From Pelodera strongyloides (Eukaryota; Nematoda; Chromadorea; Rhabditida; Rhabditidae), in NCBI GenBank assembly GCA_036852015.1, contig JAANDG010000381.1, positions 62,001 to 126,000 of the forward strand: DNA of 64,000 nt. Reading direction: 5' to 3'. The position numbers and the translations under genes are program-made. Position 1 is the stretch's first letter. Every line of letters starts with the position of its first letter. A model generated the notes under the pieces. The model made no database searches, was not told where the DNA came from, and worked only from the letters and a program-made list of their open reading frames with translations. Shown piece after piece: positions 46,102 through 58,020 of this stretch.

Positions 46102-49100
46102 ATGACTGAAAAAACGCAAAACGTTCGTCTGTTGAAGGGGGAAAATGGTTCAACTTCCACAAAGAAAGGTACCCTATTACTTTATGTACCTTACTCGATA
46201 CCTTAAGCAAATGTTTGATGTCCCTGAACCTTTAAATCTAGAACACAGGGAACTGGAAATCCTGATTTATGTCCGACCAGGTCCCGCTGATTATTTGTGG
46301 GACGTGATAGGGCACATCTCGACCGTCGGGACTATTTCCATACACTGTAAAAGTGAAACGTTTAGAACTCCAACAAACGCATTGGAAAAATATCATTGCC
46401 GCCGCATTTGTTAATTTCTTCTCATGCACGGAGAGCACTATTATCATGAACGCGCAATGGCCTTATCTACAGCAGGTTAGTGAATAAGGTACTCTAGTAC
46501 ATTTTCTAACTACGGTACTTTAGTATACCCTACGGTAGGTTAGTAATTCGAATGCGCACAACATATCTTCCAACACTGCAGGTTATCACAGCTGTCGTTT
46601 GTTAGTGAATACAGTAATTAAATATGCAACCGTCACGCACACATCCAGAGTTCGGATCTGCCCCGTGACAATTTCGAAACGACCGCTCCCTCCTGGTCCT
46701 AGCATAACAACGCGAAACTTTGGCCGGTGCGCGGCCTACAAAAACGGGTGGGCGCAGGCATGGCGGCCCACCCATTTCGGGCTAGGTGTAGACCGCGCAT
46801 CGGCTAAGTTCCCTCAGTGAAAGGGTATTTTGCTCATATTGGAGACCTCTGCGGAATGCATGTCATAAGCTTACAAGACTATTGAATAAAGCCTTTTTTG
46901 TCTTGTAAAATAATATTCACACTTGCAGCTCGACAAATCCGTGAGTCCAACTTTCATGGGCACAATTAACTCGGCAAACCGGGCAAATCATGCTGTTTTT
47001 GCTGTTTTATTCGGAATTTTGGCAGTGAGGAGCGGAAAACTGAGGTACTGTAATGTTTTTTTTTAAGATTTATTTCGTGTTTTTCAAGGCTTTTGATGCG
47101 CGTCTCGTAGAGTTAGAGAACCCGTTTCGCGCATTCTTTGCCAGATTCCCGCCAGGTTGTCGCGGTATGCCGCGCAGTTTTCACGCCAGTTCTTTGCCGC
47201 GTACCAGCCGATCCTTTCAACTCGCCGTTCACAAGATGGAATTATTTTTGTTGAAAGTGTCTAGTTTAATAAAATAATAATTTTAAAATTGATTTTCGAA
47301 TTGTACAATTATTTTTGTGATCTTTTAATTCTTATTAAAAATATTAATTTCAGATCGATGCTTTTAATTGGACGTTTTCTGAGTATTCTGGCTTCAATTT
47401 TCTTCATACAAGCGGAAAAATTCGGAGAAAGTGCTAAATATGCTTTATTGATTGCATATCCACTATACGCGATTTCTGATAGTTAGTTTCTATTCTCATT
47501 AAAACATAACTCGACCCACGTCTACTTCCAAGACACTGGTAAATCTGATAAAGCGATATGAGAGTATTCTTGCTTCAATTTTCTTCATACAAGCAGAAAA
47601 ATTCGGATAAATGACCGCCACGGGCGGCGAATACTGCCATAGGGAGCGCAAAAAAACTAAATATGTAGCCCATTTGTTGAATAGGGACGCGGCACGTGCA
47701 CAAATAATGCGCCAGAACTGTGCCACAGAGAAAATTGTCGTAATTTTCTTCAATTCCAGGTACTCTAATGTTATTACGTGGGTATTTCGCTGCGATGAGC
47801 ACCACAAAAGACAGAGCCACTGCCTTTGCTGTATTCGCCCTGTCAAATATGTCATCTATTATATTTGGAGGAGGTTTGTGTTTTCTTTTAGATTTAGATT
47901 TACAACGATGGAAAGGTCATTTGAAATTCCACTGTATCTATTAGAAACCGCCGTCACTCTAGTGTATTAAATTAACATATTACTGTTATTTTCTTATGGT
48001 TTCTGAGAAAAATGGGACCCTGGATTCTACAAGCTATGTGTGATGATTGTATGTCTGAATAAATGGTATTCGCACATTTTGAAAACCTACTTTAGTCGAC
48101 TATTTGGCAGCGTTGATATTCGCTTTCATTTGTCTGCATTTTAGGTACAATTCTCGGGTTTTCAACAATTTTCAACTACCCTGGATACCATATTTTCGGA
48201 GTTCATTTACATGTTTATACTGTACCCGCGGTCGCCGTTATTGTATTTAATATAATATCCACAGTGATTATACTTACAATGCTGAATGAAGCAAATGCGA
48301 GGGAGGAGGAAAGCAAGAGCACAAGTGAGATTTTAAACAAAGCTTCTGCTTTTTCTTTTTTTTCTGTTAAAATGTTTATGCACAAACAACTGGACCAGTT
48401 ACTCGAAACAATATACTTAGAACCAAAACTGCACACGAAAATTAATCGTCCAAACTGCACAAGAATAAGGTCCAAAGAAGTCAGGAACTAGCCAATTTGT
48501 TGCAGATATTCTGGATATCTTCAAAGCAAAAGGATCTCTTTCCTCGACATTCAAACATGTCTCTATTGGTCTTGTCTTACTGTGTTTCTTTGAAAAAATC
48601 GTGGTGTCAACGTCGCTGACTACTGTGATGAGGTATGGTCTATGGTTTAAACAAAAACATAGAGAAACTTTATTACGCTTTATATTCAACGTAGATTCGG
48701 TGTAATAAGTTTCAAAGCATGATAAAAGCGGGTCTACCAGTGTGCGGTATCGCACTACGCCATTGTGTTTGGGTGAGGTTCGAAACGTGAATTCGTGAAC
48801 AATTCAATTTGGCGCCCCTATGGCGCACTTGTGGCACACACACACATATGGACAACTAATGACGCAGCGACCTCATACGTATCACGTGTGCACTGTTTTT
48901 GCAGCTCCTTTTCTCCGCGTTTGGCATGAAATATGTACAATTTTAGTGTCACATCTCCACTTGCGACTGACGTTTTTGGTTGGGACGGTGCGAAAACACT
49001 GCAAACTTTATCGGCTACATTTACTGCTATAGGAATTCTAGCGATATGTGCCGTGGCAGGGTTCATGGTTCTGAAACTTGGACAGAGGTTCGCACATGTC

Positions 49101-50764
49101 TTTCGGAATTTAATACCATCATCTTTCGATAAAAGGAAACCATTTGAGCACTTCATTCTCATGGGCCTCTCCCTTTAATACGATTTTCTTTAGAAATTTA
49201 GAGTCACCACGATAAGTGAAATAAGGGAGAGAGAGAGAGAAAGAAAGAGAGAGAGAGAGAGAGAGAAAGTGAGAGAGAGAAAGAGAGAGAGAGAAAGTGA
49301 GAGAGAGAAAGAAAGAGAGAGAGAGAGAGAAAGTGAGAGAGAGGAAGAGAGAGAGAGAGAGAGAATTGAAACCAGAAATGCATCTTTCCATAACATCACT
49401 TTTTAGGATTCCCACATGGAAAAGCTTCCTGGTTTGCGTCTGTGCGTTCGCTGCTTATTTTGCTGCAGTTTACCCAAATAGTCTCAGCGGATGGCCGATT
49501 ACTATCAAATCTGGTATGCGATATAAAGTTCCCAAAAATACAATATTCATCATATAGAAGATTATTTTAATACAGTTTATTACGGTATCTTCATAACAAC
49601 AAAGTTTAATTTTTGGTGAAAACCCCCAAACCGGGTGGTATTTCGCTTTAAAAACTTAATATAGTTTTTCGTAGTCGTTTAACACTAAAAGTCCTTATGT
49701 CCATGTCCGAAAAGCAAATGGCTGTCCACTGGTCTGGTGTCTGGTGCTCCCTTCGTTCCGGGGTGCGCAGTGCACAGCGCACCCAGCAGCGCACCCAGTC
49801 TCGCAAATTGAAATGGGCGCATAGCCTACCGCGTGTCTCAAAGACAAAGCGTGGGAGTGCGTAACTTATCGGTGCGTTAAAATAAATCGGTGAATGCGGC
49901 TGGGCACACGGAGCGTTGCGCGGTAGAGGACCTGAGACCGCGCCTAATAGTGAACGCTAAATTTCCAGAAATGTCCCCGTTCGGCTGTGATCCTTTGAAA
50001 TACGATTGGTGTGACAAAGTGCTTCGACCGGATCCATCCTGCTATTTCCTGCTGACACTTTTCGTATTCGGCATTTTCTTCCCTTTAGCAAATGTCACCT
50101 TGGATACTGTATACTCGAACATTTTGGGAGATGTCGATCAGGTTATTGATTTTATTGATTTATTTTGATATTGATTTATTGATTGATCACTTTCTATCAC
50201 GTGTTTCTGCACATGAAAAACTGCATTTCCAAGTGTTATGCGCTGGCGAAATGTTATTCTGTGTCAGGAAATAGAAGCAGGGCACACAAATTTGCACATA
50301 ACCAATGGGAGCGCGGTTGTACAACATACGATATAAAAACCGAGTGTCATACTACTTTAAACTCAACTTTATGGCAAAATGAAACGATAATTTTACTCTT
50401 TCAGAGTCTTATGCAGTCGACCATTATTGCCTTCGATGATGTAATTCAAATCGTAGCCCCAGTTATAGTCACGTAAGTTTGTTCTACTTATAAGTAATGT
50501 GTTAAGTAATGCATATGTGATCAATTCTTTCATCTATTGATTGATTTATAATGAGTGTTTAATTATTGATATTGATTTATATGTTTTCTAAAAGTCATTT
50601 TCAGGCACAATTTCGTGTACTTCAGTCACTCTGCGGTTTCGTTAGTACAAGGCGTTGTTGCCTCAATCGGAGCTTTATTATGGATATTAAATGCAAAGAA
50701 ACTTGACAATCATTGCAGGAAAACCTGCGAACTCGTGGAAAGACAAGAAATCGAGCTTGCCTAA
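46102..50764 (+). CDS. MFSD8/CLN7-like major facilitator transporter
   Basis: Twelve exons (46102-46168, 46366-46475, 46929-47044, 47354-47481, 47760-47873, 48145-48324, 48506-48632, 48947-49087, 49407-49513, 49969-50141, 50405-50472, 50605-50764) join in perfect phase to 496 residues, near the MFSD8 length. About twelve membrane helices are visible. Family-order features include NAQWPYLQQLD after helix 1, RGYFAAMSTTKDRATAF (MFS motif region of helices 4-5), GLVLLCFFEKIVVSTSL (helix 7), a luminal GCDPLKYDWC Cys pair and SLMQSTIIAFDDVIQIVAP (helix 10-11). MFSD8 is a lysosomal membrane transporter; nematodes have many relatives. The start gives a cytoplasmic N-terminus with KKGELQQTHW before helix 1. 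Several introns carry repeats and GC islets. Confidence 0.9.
47381..47607 (+). repeat. 46-base copy of an exon segment duplicated into the next intron
   Basis: 47381-47426, inside exon 4 of the transporter, is repeated at 47562-47607 in the following intron with only two base changes, in direct orientation. The copy is followed by an in-frame TAA and lacks splice sites, so it is not an alternative exon. Confidence 0.9.
49096..49178. mobile_element. TTAA element, family D, right half
   Basis: TCGATAAAAGGAAACCATTTG and GAGCACTTCATTCTCATGGG then CCCTTTAA match the right arm of 5590-6010. The left arm is missing. It begins just after exon 8 of the transporter. Confidence 0.7.
49222..49365. repeat. 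GA-rich microsatellite
   Basis: A long (GA)n/(GAAA) tract in the transporter intron between exons 8 and 9. ORFs of Ser/Leu or Glu/Arg read from it are artefacts. Confidence 0.95.
49636..49652. mobile_element. Family A right end, fragment
   Basis: GGTGGTATTTCGCTTTAA alone, in a transporter intron. Confidence 0.45.
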
Positions 50765-50810
50765 ACTTTATTTTGAATTTTGATATTGTACGGGTGTTAT
50801 GTGATATGTG

Positions 50811-50816
50811 AATAAA
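50811..50816 (+). terminator. Poly(A) signal AATAAA of the MFSD8-like gene
   Basis: AATAAA lies 47 bases after the TAA at 50762-50764. Confidence 0.7.
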
Positions 50817-51109
50817 TATTTTGAGCTTTTTGTGATTTGTGTCTACCTGTAATTTTTTAGAATACGCAAGATGGAATCCTCGTTCTCATCAGTTTTACTT
50901 ATTTTGTCGATTGCAGCGTAACATACAGCCAAACAAAGAAATAAGCAAACAATATAATAAAAAGTAAGAAGAACTGAACTGGTAATGAATGCTAAAATTG
51001 TGGAGAGAAACGTCTATGGTACATATGTCAAGGCTTAATACACGGGATTGGTCAAAATCGTAGCAAAGAGTGTACAAAGAGTGTGCATAGTTTACATGTA
51101 AACAATTCA

Positions 51110-51111
<2 letters not shown>

Positions 51112-51187
<76 letters not shown>
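51112..51187. repeat. GT microsatellite
   Basis: About 37 tandem GT units. The poly-(Cys-Val) ORF is an artefact. Confidence 0.97.
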
Positions 51188-51192
<5 letters not shown>

Positions 51193-51409
51193 GTAAACGT
51201 TTTGAAAAATTGATTCCCATCAATATCCCGTATTATCGACGGAAGGCCCAGAACTTAGAGAGGACGCTTTATGTTTGGCGGGTAATAAAGAGATCTTGAA
51301 ACGTATTCAAAAGGGCTAGGAAAAGAAATAACTTACTTACGCCTACACAGCGAAAAAAGCATTTGATGACTATTTATTAACCATTTTTAAAAATTAAAAA
51401 AAAATTGTT

Positions 51410-51640
51410 TTACGTTTCAAGAGCGTGCACAATTTTTTTTCAAGGGAGTTCAAAGTACAATTTCAAGGTTCGCTTATGACATGTTCGCAGAGGTCCTGAG
51501 CAGTAGGCGACGAGTTCCAGATGGTGACCACGTGGCGACCACTTGACCACAGCCTTCCTGGAAAACCAAGTCACCAAGTGGGCACCAAATGGGTTGGCCC
51601 ACGAAAAAATAGGGAACCGTCATAAAATGGTTCCTCCGTT
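51410..51640. repeat. Repeats of families J and I, adjacent copies
   Basis: 51410-51525 repeats TTTCAAGAGCGTGCAC and GTAGGCGACGAGTTCCAGAT of the copy at 2160. 51515-51640 repeats the CACCAAATGGG and GGTTCCTCC phrases of family I. Their abutment here, and the start of 6018, suggest that both belong to one larger element. Confidence 0.5.
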
Positions 51641-51879
51641 TCCTGTGCAATGGTGAGCTTCCGTAGTAAGTTTGTTAGCATAAATACACAGTTATAAGCC
51701 ATTAGTCTCTGTGATATGGTTTATAATATGGTTTATTGGTAGACAAGATGTGTCTTGTACAAGTTTCATAGGTCATTTTTAATGTGATAAAAAAGTTGAA
51801 GAAATTCCCAAAGCGGCAGAAGAAAAAGAAATTAACTGAGTGAACTCTATTTTCGAGTGGTATTAAAAATCGTGAAATG

Positions 51880-52500
51880 TAACTTGTCGTGTTTCTCTGC
51901 ACAGGAAAGGGGAGGAACATGTTTCATAATAACTATTTATTCTGTTCCATAAACGTGCAAAAGCGCACTGCTCGGGTCAGGTTCAGAGAACATATACAGA
52001 ATTATAGTTGCATTAGTAGCCAAGTTAAAGAACAACAAACAGGAGCAAATGGAGTGTACTTGATTTTCGAATGGTAATAAAGAGATCGTGAAACGTATTT
52101 AAAACGGCTCTAGAAAGAATCCAGCGTTACGCCAGAATGCTTAGGAAAATACTAGCTGATAAATGCGATTTAGCTTTACAGCTTTTATCATGCTTAAATT
52201 TAGATCGTACAATTACTTTTCTCGGAGAGGTAGTTCTAGGATTAGGATTGTTATAAATAGGGCATCAAGAAATGTTCGGAAACATTCATTTGTCCATAGA
52301 ACTTCCCTTATTATTGAACAAGTGCTACGAATTTCTTGTGATTTACTTCGAATTTGCTTGTTGAGACTTATTTTACTACTGCTTTATTATGTTTTTTATT
52401 ATTTTACTACTGCTTTATTATGTTTTTTATTATGTGTATTAATACAAACTGCACGTTACATTACTTTCTTTGACTGTCCTTGTGCGTAATAAATTATTAA
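51880..52500. repeat. Dispersed repeat related to 40380-40670 and 51230-51330
   Basis: GGTAATAAAGAGATCGTGAAACG recurs at 51280-51303. ATTCATTTGTCCATAGAACTTC and GTGCGTAATAAATTATTA recur at 40463-40490 and 40636-40655. It contains a 33-base direct repeat (TTATTTTACTACTGCTTTAT). Possibly the 3' end of a retroelement; no reverse transcriptase motif was seen. No gene is supported in 50765-53683. Confidence 0.4.
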
Positions 52501-53104
52501 TATTATATCGTGTTTTCCACTGTTCCACTGCACAGAAAAGATTCTCGTCTTTTCAGGCTAAACCATTTGGTGACCTTTTGGTGACCTCTTGGTGAGTACT
52601 GTTTCTCTGCAAACAAATACTACAAGGAACGACGCAATTTATTATTAATTAAATTACAAAAGGAATATGTTCAACTGTCGCAGATTACTATCTAAAATAC
52701 TTGTGAGCAAAAACTATGGCAATGGAACTAAAAATTATGATTATTAGTTTTGAATTTATAAATAAAAATCAGGAAAGACACGTTGAAAGAGGTAATGTTT
52801 TTCTCAATGATTAAAATTTATATGAAATAAATAATATTTTGTTATCAAAAAACTATAGCCTTCTAATCTAATGAGAACACGCATTGAGGTTAAATGCATT
52901 TTTTACTTTTAATTAGTGTGAAAAACTAAAGGTTCCGGTGATTTTCTATTAAACAATACGGTAAGAAACATAAAATTAAGGATTTCGATGTTGTGGAGAT
53001 ACTATCGTAAAATGTTATATAACATGAGGTAATACTGTCAATGAGTAAAAGGACAAGTACAAGTTACGGTAAAATTGAGCAATTTATGCGCGTGAAGTCA
53101 AATA

Positions 53105-53277
53105 TTAAAGCGAAATACCGGCCGGTTTTGGAAACGCATAGTGGACAATTGACTTCCTACGTATTTATACTTAGTTGCTCGAGTTTTTTTATTCCAATAT
53201 ATGCTCATTTGCATAAGCTGCATAAGAAAGCTGGTGTACTGGATGTGTTTCAAAAACCCGCCGGTATTTCGCTTTAA
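53105..53277. mobile_element. TTAA fold-back element, family A
   Basis: TTAAAGCGAAATACCGGCC to CCGCCGGTATTTCGCTTTAA, with TTAA at both ends. Confidence 0.9.
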
Positions 53278-53683
53278 TGTTCAAAGTGCAGGGAATGGAC
53301 GTATGGTCGGTCCTCCAGATTATCATTTTGTTTTTAGGATATTGCTAGGTCACTGGCTATTCTAATAATCACCGTACTTGTAATTACGGTATTAATTTTC
53401 AATTACCGGAAAAATTTGAATTATTGTTCAAGCACCAAAGTGAGAGTGCTCTGTTCCCCACTCGCGCGAGGCGGACGGACATGCGAATCCGCATCCGCGG
53501 GAAAGATTGCAAATTTGCATTAGAAAAGTCGAGACAGGCGCCGCCCTCTCTTCGGCGCCGTTCAAAAAGCCATATCTTTCCCCCTGACGCGGATTCGCAT
53601 GTACGAGCTGCGCGCCTGAAAACGCAGTAAGGCAAGTAAGCGATGGAGGTATGATTAATAAAAAGTAAAATAAAAGTAAAGTT

Positions 53684-56600
53684 TTATATAACCGTCTTGT
53701 ACATTCTACGGAACGTTAATTCACCAAGACACTGGACAAATCCGTTGTCAAATTGCGGATCGACACGTAGGAAAAGCTTCTTGGATTCTCTGAAAATATT
53801 ATTATAATAATTTATTTAATTATGAAGATGTGCAGAAGAACCAAGCAAATCATCGTTTAAAATTAAAATATGTACAAGCAAATAAGCAGGCAGTCAGAGA
53901 AATAGATGGTACAAGTAAGTTACAAGGCATTAAAACCTGTAGCTAAACTTAATCGAACAATAACACACACCTCGATATTTACGTAAGTCCACTAAAAATT
54001 TCAAAAACTTACAACGCGTAATTATAGTTTTCCATTCCTAGTACGCAATTACCCGTCGAGTCGTAGTATTCTGAACTACAAGTCAGATTCAAATCCGGCA
54101 CGGCGTCACCTTTTTGAGGTGGGAAATCTATAATAAGCTGAAATCATCATTTGTCGCTTTGTTGTTCAATATGAAAGTTCCATTAATATCGCTAAAATAC
54201 AATAAAACAAATTTTTCAAACATACTTTGTCAATACATAGTACAATGGTGCAAAATAGAAAAGTAAGAAACCTGTAGTCTTCAGCGTGTCCAGAATATAA
54301 CTGTAAAGTGGTTTTTGAAAATCGTGGCATAGAAAAATTGGTTCACTTCGTGTGGCCCACCATTCTTGCAAAGCGTGCTTCACTTGAGCTAAAAGTACGT
54401 AACGGTTTAGTTTAAAGGGATGGATAATCCAGGTGCACCTTAAATCGAAATGCCAGCTCCTTTGGAAAATTTGCATATGATAAGCAAATCCTATGTATCC
54501 TATGCTAATTTTGCGCGATCGTCCATGGCTATCGCGCAAAATTAGCATAGGATACATAGGATTTGCTTATTATATGCAAATTTTCCAAAGGAGCTGGCAT
54601 TTCGCTTTAATGCTAGAATATGGCATTCAGTACAAAGCAATAAGCTAGGAAATATAACTTTAAAGCGTACAGTATGCAATAAACTAGGAAATATTACTTT
54701 AAAGCGGGATAGCAACCGGGTTCTGAAATGTAGGTTGGTGCAAAATTTCCCCACTTACCTTTAGCATTCTCCGTTTCATTCAAATTCTTCTTCATTTGAC
54801 TCACTATGTCTTCAGTAATAGTTTCGGTGCCAATTCTGAATAAAAATAGGGATAAATTATGTTGTTATGTTATGTTTTACCGAACTGTTAATATGTTGTT
54901 GTTGTTGTTGTCCAGTACATACTTTCCACTCAGAAAAAATACTACGGCACATCATAGTTACACAGGAAACCGGAATAATTGCCGAAACGACAGAAAAAAC
55001 GTCGCTGGCCCGTCACCGCATGTTTTTCACCGAAAGAAAAACATTTGAACATTTGGTAACCAGTTGATGGATGAAACTTGTTCAGCATATGGTCATGAAG
55101 TGGTCTCCAAATGGGCTGACATACGAAAAACCTTTATGGTCAAAAAACAACCACACCTCGATGAGGAGCCCAATCGATAAAGATATGCGCCAACATATTG
55201 TATTGATTGAATTGGAGCATCGCCTTCCTGGAACATGGATTTGTTTAGAAAATATTTTTTTTTTATTTTCTGTTCGGAAGAGCCTGGTGATAGGTATCAA
55301 CACACACGCACACATTCATACGAACACACACACACACACACGCGCACGCACGCACGCGCACACACATATGCATTCGCATCGCACATTAGTACACAACACA
55401 CGAACATACACGCATTTCCACATATTATCTACACTCAAACACACAAACCTGCAGGATTATCGCGTGTTTCCACTTGTACTTTTCCAAAATATTGAAACAA
55501 GTTTGGTGAGCCGTGAACACCTGAAAATGATAAATACATATATTGTTTATTTGAAAATATTTTTAGTTTTTCATGGCCCTGACCTTTAGATTTTTTAACT
55601 CTATACATTAACCGTGTCAAAATAATTGTCGTGTATTGTGTGCTCGACTTATTTTTCTTTATCTGTGTTTTTATGTTGATATCATGATATCTTTTTCTGC
55701 AAGAATCCTGCACCGCTGCTGCAGATTCGGTTGATATAATGCACTTTCTTTTTTATCATTTTTGTTTTACGGACGAAATAAAATTCCTTCCGTGCAAAGA
55801 AATCGAGGAATCAAAAAGAATTTGCAACAAACATTTTAAGTGAAAAACTAGATTCGTTCGTTATCATCGCTCGCCACTGACAAAAACATGTTATTGAAAA
55901 ACATGCGCAATCACATCATTCTAGGAAAAAGTGCAAAACGTCTTTTAGATAACCAAACTATGAAGGTGGTGTGTGGCGAGAATCTGGCAAACATTCATGC
56001 ATGTTCGCACCCTTATCGCCACCAGGTTCTCGCGAAAAAGTCTTCTTTGGATAATTGTTAAATGGCGAGAATCTGGGGACGTTCTGGCGAAGGATGGGAG
56101 AGATATGCCGCGCACTACTTTGTACCGCTGCGTCACAAAGCCCATACCTGCAGTGGATCACTTCCATTGAAAGTTTGATCGGGCACAATGACGTTAATCA
56201 TACACATTCCGAGATTGCGCATCTAAATTGGTTGAATTGAAAACCACAGTTATACGTGTAATGTAGTGTTTTATCTTTTCAATTCGCTTCAAACTTGGAC
56301 ACGTGAACTTTCCTTCGAAAGCAACCGAAGTAGCATAACTACATATTACAGGGATTAGTGAAAACTATGTGGGAGAACTGCATTCTGGTGTATTGTATGC
56401 AAATTTTGGTCTATTCTGGTAAATTTTGCTGCCAAATACAGTCTGTATCGGAAGCCTGGAATTGAAGCTGACCAACGTGTTTCAAGAAAACGAATAAATG
56501 AAGACTTTGTGAAATTACCTTTTCCTGAAACTCGGCTGTTGAATTCGTATCAATCGGTAAACAGTAAAAGTGTTGCGGAGAAAATTGCATGCTCAACGTT

Positions 56601-57355
56601 TCCTCAACGAAATCATAGTCCTGAACAAAACACAACATAAATTGCAATGCGTCTCCAAGCATTGTTAGCGAACCATTGACGCATTTACGGAGAATCGTGC
56701 AGTCTACGCACACATACACGCACACATGAACGCACACACGCACACACACACACAGACACACAGACGCACCGCTAATTAAAACAATTATTGTGGTAAAATC
56801 TCTACACACTACCTCAATGATTCACCTTGCTGACTAGTCGAATGAAGTAGAGAAAATGGTGGAATTCAATGGAACTTGGGAGCACTATGGGGAAGTACCT
56901 GAATTAAAAGATGAATAATATTTATACAGCTAAGCATGGTAGATTGTCCTTTTGCCAGCGACTAGCATCCGCATCTACGGTGCGAATTCTCCCTAACTTT
57001 CCGGGAAAGATTTCTATGGCAGAAAGGTAGAGAGCCGTCGATGCGGCAAAAGTGAACGACAGGCACGCGCACAAAAATTCCGTTCTTTCAGTGTTCGCGC
57101 GCCCATCCTGACAGCGCGCCGGTGCCCAGACCACTTGCGCTTCAAACTCCGTAGGAAGCTAATATTTGCCCAACTATATCTGACCTCCTCCGTCGTATGT
57201 TCCAGCATTTACCAGCTTGAAATTTTTCATCCGGTACTGCAACGGTCCTATTTTCTAGATATTCTGACAGAGCTACAGAAGCATTTGGCGATGTTGTAAC
57301 AAATTGATCACAATCAATGTGATTCTTCGGCGGGATCGGCCGGAATTGGTGGAGG
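53684..57355 (-). CDS. Core-2/I-branching (GT14) glycosyltransferase-like gene
   Basis: Supported minus-strand exons are 57355-57213, 56898-56826, 56620-56519, 55520-55449, 55227-55157, 54835-54759, 54388-54272, 54127-54013 and 53789-53684; the last six join in phase. Family landmarks in order are FSPQHFYCLPIDTNS, AHQTCFNIL..YKWKHAIILQ, EGDAPIQS, GNCVLGMENY and LFLRVDPQFDNGFVQCLGEL, matching the Branch domain from its PQNFYC block to its terminal Cys region. Such enzymes add beta-1,6-GlcNAc or xylose in the Golgi; nematodes carry many. The 5' exon, the junction 57213/56898 (phase 1 into 2) and the link 56519/55520 are unresolved. An exon at 56467-56411 in phase ends in a stop. It may be an active gene with missed exons or a recent pseudogene. 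Confidence 0.68.
54440..54610. mobile_element. 171-base near-perfect palindrome, TTAA family B, copy 2
   Basis: Same sequence and same 171-base length as 31496-31666, with 80-base arms, two mismatches and an 11-base loop (CGTCCATGGCT). It lies in an intron of the GT14-like gene. Confidence 0.93.
54958..55130. repeat. Dispersed repeat, family I, copy
   Basis: CACAGGAAACCGGAATAATTG, GCCGAAACGACAGAAAAAACG and TCCAAATGGGCTG follow the copy at 6018-6235 in order. Confidence 0.6.
55306..55375. repeat. CA-rich microsatellite
   Basis: A (CA)n tract mixed with CGCA units, in an intron of the GT14-like gene. Confidence 0.9.
55709..55760 (+). mobile_element. SINE tail fragment
   Basis: CTGCACCGCTGCTGCAGATTC and CGGTTGATATAA match the 3' end of the SINE at 26827-27076. 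Confidence 0.55.
56700..56768. repeat. CA-rich microsatellite
   Basis: A (CACACG/CA)n tract in an intron of the GT14-like gene. Confidence 0.9.
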
Positions 57356-57364
57356 CTAAATTAA

Positions 57365-57470
57365 ATTATATGAGGTAGAGGTAGAGGTGGTTCAGTGACA
57401 GAAGGGCCATTTTGAAGCAGGTCATCAAGGGTTCGAATCTCACTAGCGTCACCGCGTGTCGCCCATGCTA
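57365..57470 (+). mobile_element. Possible tRNA-derived SINE head
   Basis: GTGGTTCAGTGACAGAAGGGC (A-box-like) and AGGGTTCGAATCTCACTAGC (B box and T-arm) about 40 bases apart. There is no acceptor-stem pairing good enough for a tRNA gene. Confidence 0.4.
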
Positions 57471-57658
57471 CAGTACGTAAGCGTTTTCAATGTAGATGAT
57501 ATTTTATCTAATGACAATTGTTCTAGGCAAGATTCGAACCCGTAACAATAGGATCACAGCATCAAAAGCGAAATGCACCGAAATGAGGGTGTTTTTGAAA
57601 CCCTATTATGTGTCTCCAGTGGAGGGAAGTTTTCTATCAATTAATATTCATTAAGAAC

Positions 57659-57836
57659 TTAAAGCGAGATACCGGCTGGTTCTTGAAACTCATCAAATAC
57701 ACGCATCACGCATGTGCAAATGATAATTAATTGGAATAAAATCGACTCGACCCCACCTTGACCCCACTTTGCATAAGCTGCATACGAATGCTGGTGACCA
57801 CGAAGCGTTTCAAAAACCGGCCGGTATTTCGCTTTA
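57659..57836. mobile_element. TTAA fold-back element, family A
   Basis: TTAAAGCGAGATACCGGCTGG to CCGGCCGGTATTTCGCTTTA, with a decayed right TTAA. First of five copies within 3 kb. Confidence 0.88.
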
Positions 57837-58020
57837 TCTCAGTAACGCTTGATTCCTTGATCACTTAAATTGTAAAATAAATAAACTCACTCACTTGTAA
57901 ACCACATATCCAACGAATATTGTGAATATGAACACAAAAAACGATAGTGGTACATATTTACATAGGCAGCAGATAGTCTGTTTTGTTTGTGAAGCCATAC
58001 CTAGAAATAGAAGAAATTCC

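Noticed and set aside
46145..46414. Open frame between exons 1 and 2 of the MFSD8-like gene
   Set aside because: Exons 46102-46168 and 46366-46475 splice directly in phase 1 and give the expected N-terminus; this stretch is intronic.
49119..49415. Ser/Leu-rich and Glu/Arg-rich ORFs (also near 1432-1758, 31077-31499, 59041-59322, 62269-62595)
   Set aside because: Translations of GA/CT microsatellites.
51114..51299. Poly-Cys/Val ORF
   Set aside because: Translation of a GT microsatellite.
56922..57134. Open minus-strand frame (contains ERTEFLCACLSFTFAAS) inside the GT14-like gene
   Set aside because: Its phases fit neither neighbouring exon and it has no counterpart in the Branch domain; probably intronic GC-rich sequence.
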